A stretch of 13,489 nt of DNA from Rubrolithibacter sp043763625 (lineage in GTDB: Bacteria > Bacteroidota > Bacteroidia > Sphingobacteriales > Sphingobacteriaceae). The notes beneath the pieces are model-generated. The model was not told the origin of the DNA. It saw nothing but the letters and a program-made list of their open reading frames with translations, and did no database searches. The DNA lies in NCBI GenBank assembly GCA_043763625.1, contig JAYULL010000072.1, positions 1 to 13,489 on the forward strand. The letters run 5' to 3'. The first letter of the stretch is position 1. Each line of letters begins with the position of its first letter. This document shows positions 11,085-13,489 of the stretch, in pieces. A program made the translations under genes and the position numbers.

Positions 11085-13462
11085 AAGTACAGCCCCTCTA
11101 CTGATGATGCATTTTGCAAGGCAGACAACAACAACTCGATATTAATAGGTTTAGTGATATACTCGTTCATTCCCGCAGATAAGCATTGCTCTTTGTCATC
11201 AGGCAAAGCGTTAGCTGTCATGGCAATAATGATAGGTTGGTGAATACTGTTCTTTCTTATATATTTTGTTGCTTCTAATCCGTCCATTTCAGGCATTAAC
11301 ACATCCATTAATATTACGTCATAGGGCTTATTTGCTAACATCTCTACAGCTTTTCTACCGTTATCTGCTATATCTATTTGATAGCCTAATTTATTCAAAA
11401 CCCGTGTAGCAAGCTTTTGATTGATGATATTATCTTCTGTTAACAAAATATTGAGTGGAAAAGCTATGGCAAAATCTTCTGAAAGTAAAGAAGGCTTTTT
11501 AGAAGTGGTTAATACTTTAGAGGAATCATTCCCTTTTAATTCGCTTTGTACTAACTTAAATAGCTGTGATTGTTTAACAGGTTTTGTCAGAACGCAATTA
11601 AATAAATGCGGGTATTTAGATCGGGTTTCATCCCCGATAGAGCTAAGCAGCATAATAGGAAGATTTGGATGCCTTGTTTTTATAGCTTTCGCAACCTCTA
11701 TTCCATCCATATCAGGCATTTGCATATCGGTAATCACTAATGAGAAGCAGCTTTCAGCGTTTAAAATTTCCAAAGCCTGTTCTCCTGAGGATGCCAGTGT
11801 AGGATTGAGTTTCCAAAGCTCCAATTGACTTCTGAGAATAGCTAGGTTGGTCATATTATCATCGATCACTAAAATCTTCTTTCCCTCGTTCTCAGCAGTA
11901 TTGAAGTAAGCGTACTGCTTTTTAGACTTCTCACCAGGATGGGTTCGAACATTGAATTGAAAAGTCGAGCCTTTACCTACTTCACTTTCCACACTTATAC
12001 TTCCACCCATGAGTTTTACCAGTCGTTCAGAAATAACCAAACCTAACCCTGTTCCTCCGTATTTTCGGGTGGTAGAGTTGTCAACTTGCGAGAAAGCCTT
12101 AAATAAATGTGATTTCTTTTGCTCCGGAATCCCGATCCCTGTATCTCTTACCTCAAACATAAGCTCTAAATCATCATTCATCGCACTGATTAACCCTACT
12201 TTAACAAACACTTCGCCCTTATGTGTGAACTTTAGTGCATTGCTTACTAGATTCAGTAGTATTTGTCGAAGCCTAAATGAGTCACCGATAATTTGAGTTG
12301 GAATAATGTGATCAATTTGATAAATTAAATCCAGACCTTGCTCTGCAGCTTTTCCGGAAAACAAGTCCATTACGTCTTCAATGCAACTGCGCAAATCGAA
12401 GTCCAGATGCTCCAGCTCCATATTCCCCGATTCAATTTTCGAGAAGTCAAGAATATCATTGATTACAGCAAGTAAAGCTTCACCACTATTTCGAATGGTA
12501 CTGACATATTCTTCCTGTTCCGAGTTTAAAGACGTTTCAGCCAGTAAGCTTGCCATCCCAATAACTCCGTTCATCGGTGTTCTGATCTCGTGGCTCATTG
12601 TAGCTAAAAACACGCTCTTGGCCTGATTGGCTTTATCGGATTTTTCCCGTTCTTCATAAAGCTGCTCATTAAGCCCTTTTAGGTGATCAGTGTGATTTTG
12701 AAGTTCTTCGGACTGCGCTTGCAATTCTTCGTTTAATGACTGTTCGTGTTCAGATTGGGCCTGTAATTCTTCTGACTGAATTTGCAACTTCAAATTTGCT
12801 TCAAGTACTTGTACCTCAATTTGTTTTTGCTTTTTGAACGTCCTTCTGATGTAAGTAAATAATAAAGCTACTAAGCCGAGGATGATGATCAACCCAAAAC
12901 CGATCATCAAAATGGATTGATTAACATTTTTTCTGTTATAATCTCTTCGTTCGGCAAGTATCTGATCCTCTACAGCCTTAATTCGATCTATTGTACTGAG
13001 CACATCTCTCATTGACCGATCATCTTCAATTTCTCGTTGTGCTTTTTTCTTATCTAAGCTATTATATGCCCAAAGAATTTTGCTTGTTGCGAATATCTTA
13101 TCGGAGACCGCGTGTTTAAGGCTGTCAATCCTTTGATTTTGCTTTTTCTCATTATCTACAAGTGAGGCCAAGCGATCTATTGAAGGGTTAATTTTGCTTA
13201 ACGATTCGTTATAACTCTCCAGAAATTGTGTGTTTCCGGTTGCTATGTAAGCCCTTGCGTTGCTTTCTGCATGTATTACATTAATTAGACTTAGGTTTAT
13301 TAGCTTGATGACTTCTTGAGTACGATCAACTGAGATCGCGTCTTTTTCCATTTCATTTATTCTTACATAGGAGACAATACCCATAGTAAAAACAAATCCT
13401 AGAGTAATTACAAAACCGGTAAGTACTTGCCGCTGAAAAGTAAGCTTGAACATGCGTAACAT
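11081..13462 (-). CDS. CHASE3 hybrid sensor histidine kinase with two receivers
   Basis: A 793-aa protein. Domains in order: membrane helix about 12-32; periplasmic CHASE3 about 36-180 (NVIHAESNARAYIATGNTQF pattern); membrane helix about 183-203; heptad coiled coil about 215-275 rich in EELQAQSEELQ; HisKA with H291 (SHEIRTPMNG); HATPase with N box NLVSNALKFTH, G1 DTGIGIPEQKK and G2 GGTGLGLVISERL; receiver 1 with D579 (ITDMQMPDMDG); receiver 2 with D720 (LMDVLMPEMDG) and K in TKPI. All key residues are intact. There is no HPt domain, so phosphate must leave through a separate HPt or to receivers such as the one at 4429. ATG 13462 is used; ATG 13453 (MFKLTF) is an equally good start. Only 27 bp of upstream sequence are visible, so no promoter can be judged. 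Confidence 0.95.
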   Translation of the reverse strand: MLRMFKLTFQRQVLTGFVITLGFVFTMGIVSYVRINEMEKDAISVDRTQEVIKLINLSLINVIHAESNARAYIATGNTQFLESYNESLSKINPSIDRLASLVDNEKKQNQRIDSLKHAVSDKIFATSKILWAYNSLDKKKAQREIEDDRSMRDVLSTIDRIKAVEDQILAERRDYNRKNVNQSILMIGFGLIIILGLVALLFTYIRRTFKKQKQIEVQVLEANLKLQIQSEELQAQSEHEQSLNEELQAQSEELQNHTDHLKGLNEQLYEEREKSDKANQAKSVFLATMSHEIRTPMNGVIGMASLLAETSLNSEQEEYVSTIRNSGEALLAVINDILDFSKIESGNMELEHLDFDLRSCIEDVMDLFSGKAAEQGLDLIYQIDHIIPTQIIGDSFRLRQILLNLVSNALKFTHKGEVFVKVGLISAMNDDLELMFEVRDTGIGIPEQKKSHLFKAFSQVDNSTTRKYGGTGLGLVISERLVKLMGGSISVESEVGKGSTFQFNVRTHPGEKSKKQYAYFNTAENEGKKILVIDDNMTNLAILRSQLELWKLNPTLASSGEQALEILNAESCFSLVITDMQMPDMDGIEVAKAIKTRHPNLPIMLLSSIGDETRSKYPHLFNCVLTKPVKQSQLFKLVQSELKGNDSSKVLTTSKKPSLLSEDFAIAFPLNILLTEDNIINQKLATRVLNKLGYQIDIADNGRKAVEMLANKPYDVILMDVLMPEMDGLEATKYIRKNSIHQPIIIAMTANALPDDKEQCLSAGMNEYITKPINIELLLSALQNASSVEGLYF

Positions 13463-13489
13463 TTTAAATTATAGAGAAGCGTAATTATT

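Noticed and set aside
11421..12296. Plus-strand ORFs of 135 and 95 codons
   Set aside because: They are antisense to the receiver and ATPase regions of the CHASE3 kinase, which have all catalytic motifs on the other strand.
1..13489. CRISPR array, prophage or defence-system genes
   Set aside because: No spaced repeat array, Cas, phage structural, restriction or toxin-antitoxin signature was seen on either strand.

Overview
The window looks like chromosomal DNA from an AT-rich member of the Bacteroidota, probably Cytophagales or a relative. This is inferred from the family content: carboxypeptidase-D-like/SusC-type segments, an ECF sigma factor next to a membrane anti-sigma-like protein, a DUF4112 protein, hybrid histidine kinases with 'EELQAQSEELQ' coiled coils, and one promoter of the TTG / TAnnTTTG type. 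No phage, plasmid or CRISPR structure is visible. The only mobile-element hint is a pair of 17-bp repeats at the extreme left.

Left block (242-4310): an ECF sigma factor gene (1767-2342, minus) overlaps the start of a 511-aa membrane protein (242-1777, minus). That protein joins an anti-sigma-like N-terminus, one membrane helix, two carboxypeptidase-D-like domains and a TonB-C-like end. A secreted von Willebrand factor A protein (2421-4310, plus) is transcribed divergently. The membrane protein (twice) and the VWA protein (once) share an almost identical ~33-residue segment resembling the start of a SusC/RagA plug, although neither protein has a barrel. The three genes are probably one envelope-signalling unit.

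Middle block (4429-8448): a single-domain response regulator, a DUF4112 membrane protein, a convergent lipoprotein, and a hybrid histidine kinase with an 8-helix N-terminal membrane domain, PAS, HisKA, HATPase and receiver. The kinase is split in two by one extra A in an A4 run near 6389-6392.

Decayed block (about 8450-10620): one intact hypothetical gene (8866-9291) with a well-formed promoter whose spacer is a perfect palindrome, surrounded by gene debris. The debris includes a possible DinB-like tail, an unidentified C-terminal piece, the C-terminal third of a sterol-desaturase-family protein fused back-to-back with the tail of another gene, and a small Lys-rich gene carrying two compensating single-base indels. 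A tRNA-Cys(GCA) gene with its own terminator (10021-10143) sits in the middle.

Right block (10848-13462): a 78-aa hypothetical protein runs convergently into a 793-aa CHASE3 hybrid histidine kinase with two receivers. Their stop codons share one TTAA. The kinases and the lone receiver form a signalling-rich neighbourhood, but no output regulator with a DNA-binding domain is encoded here other than the ECF sigma factor.
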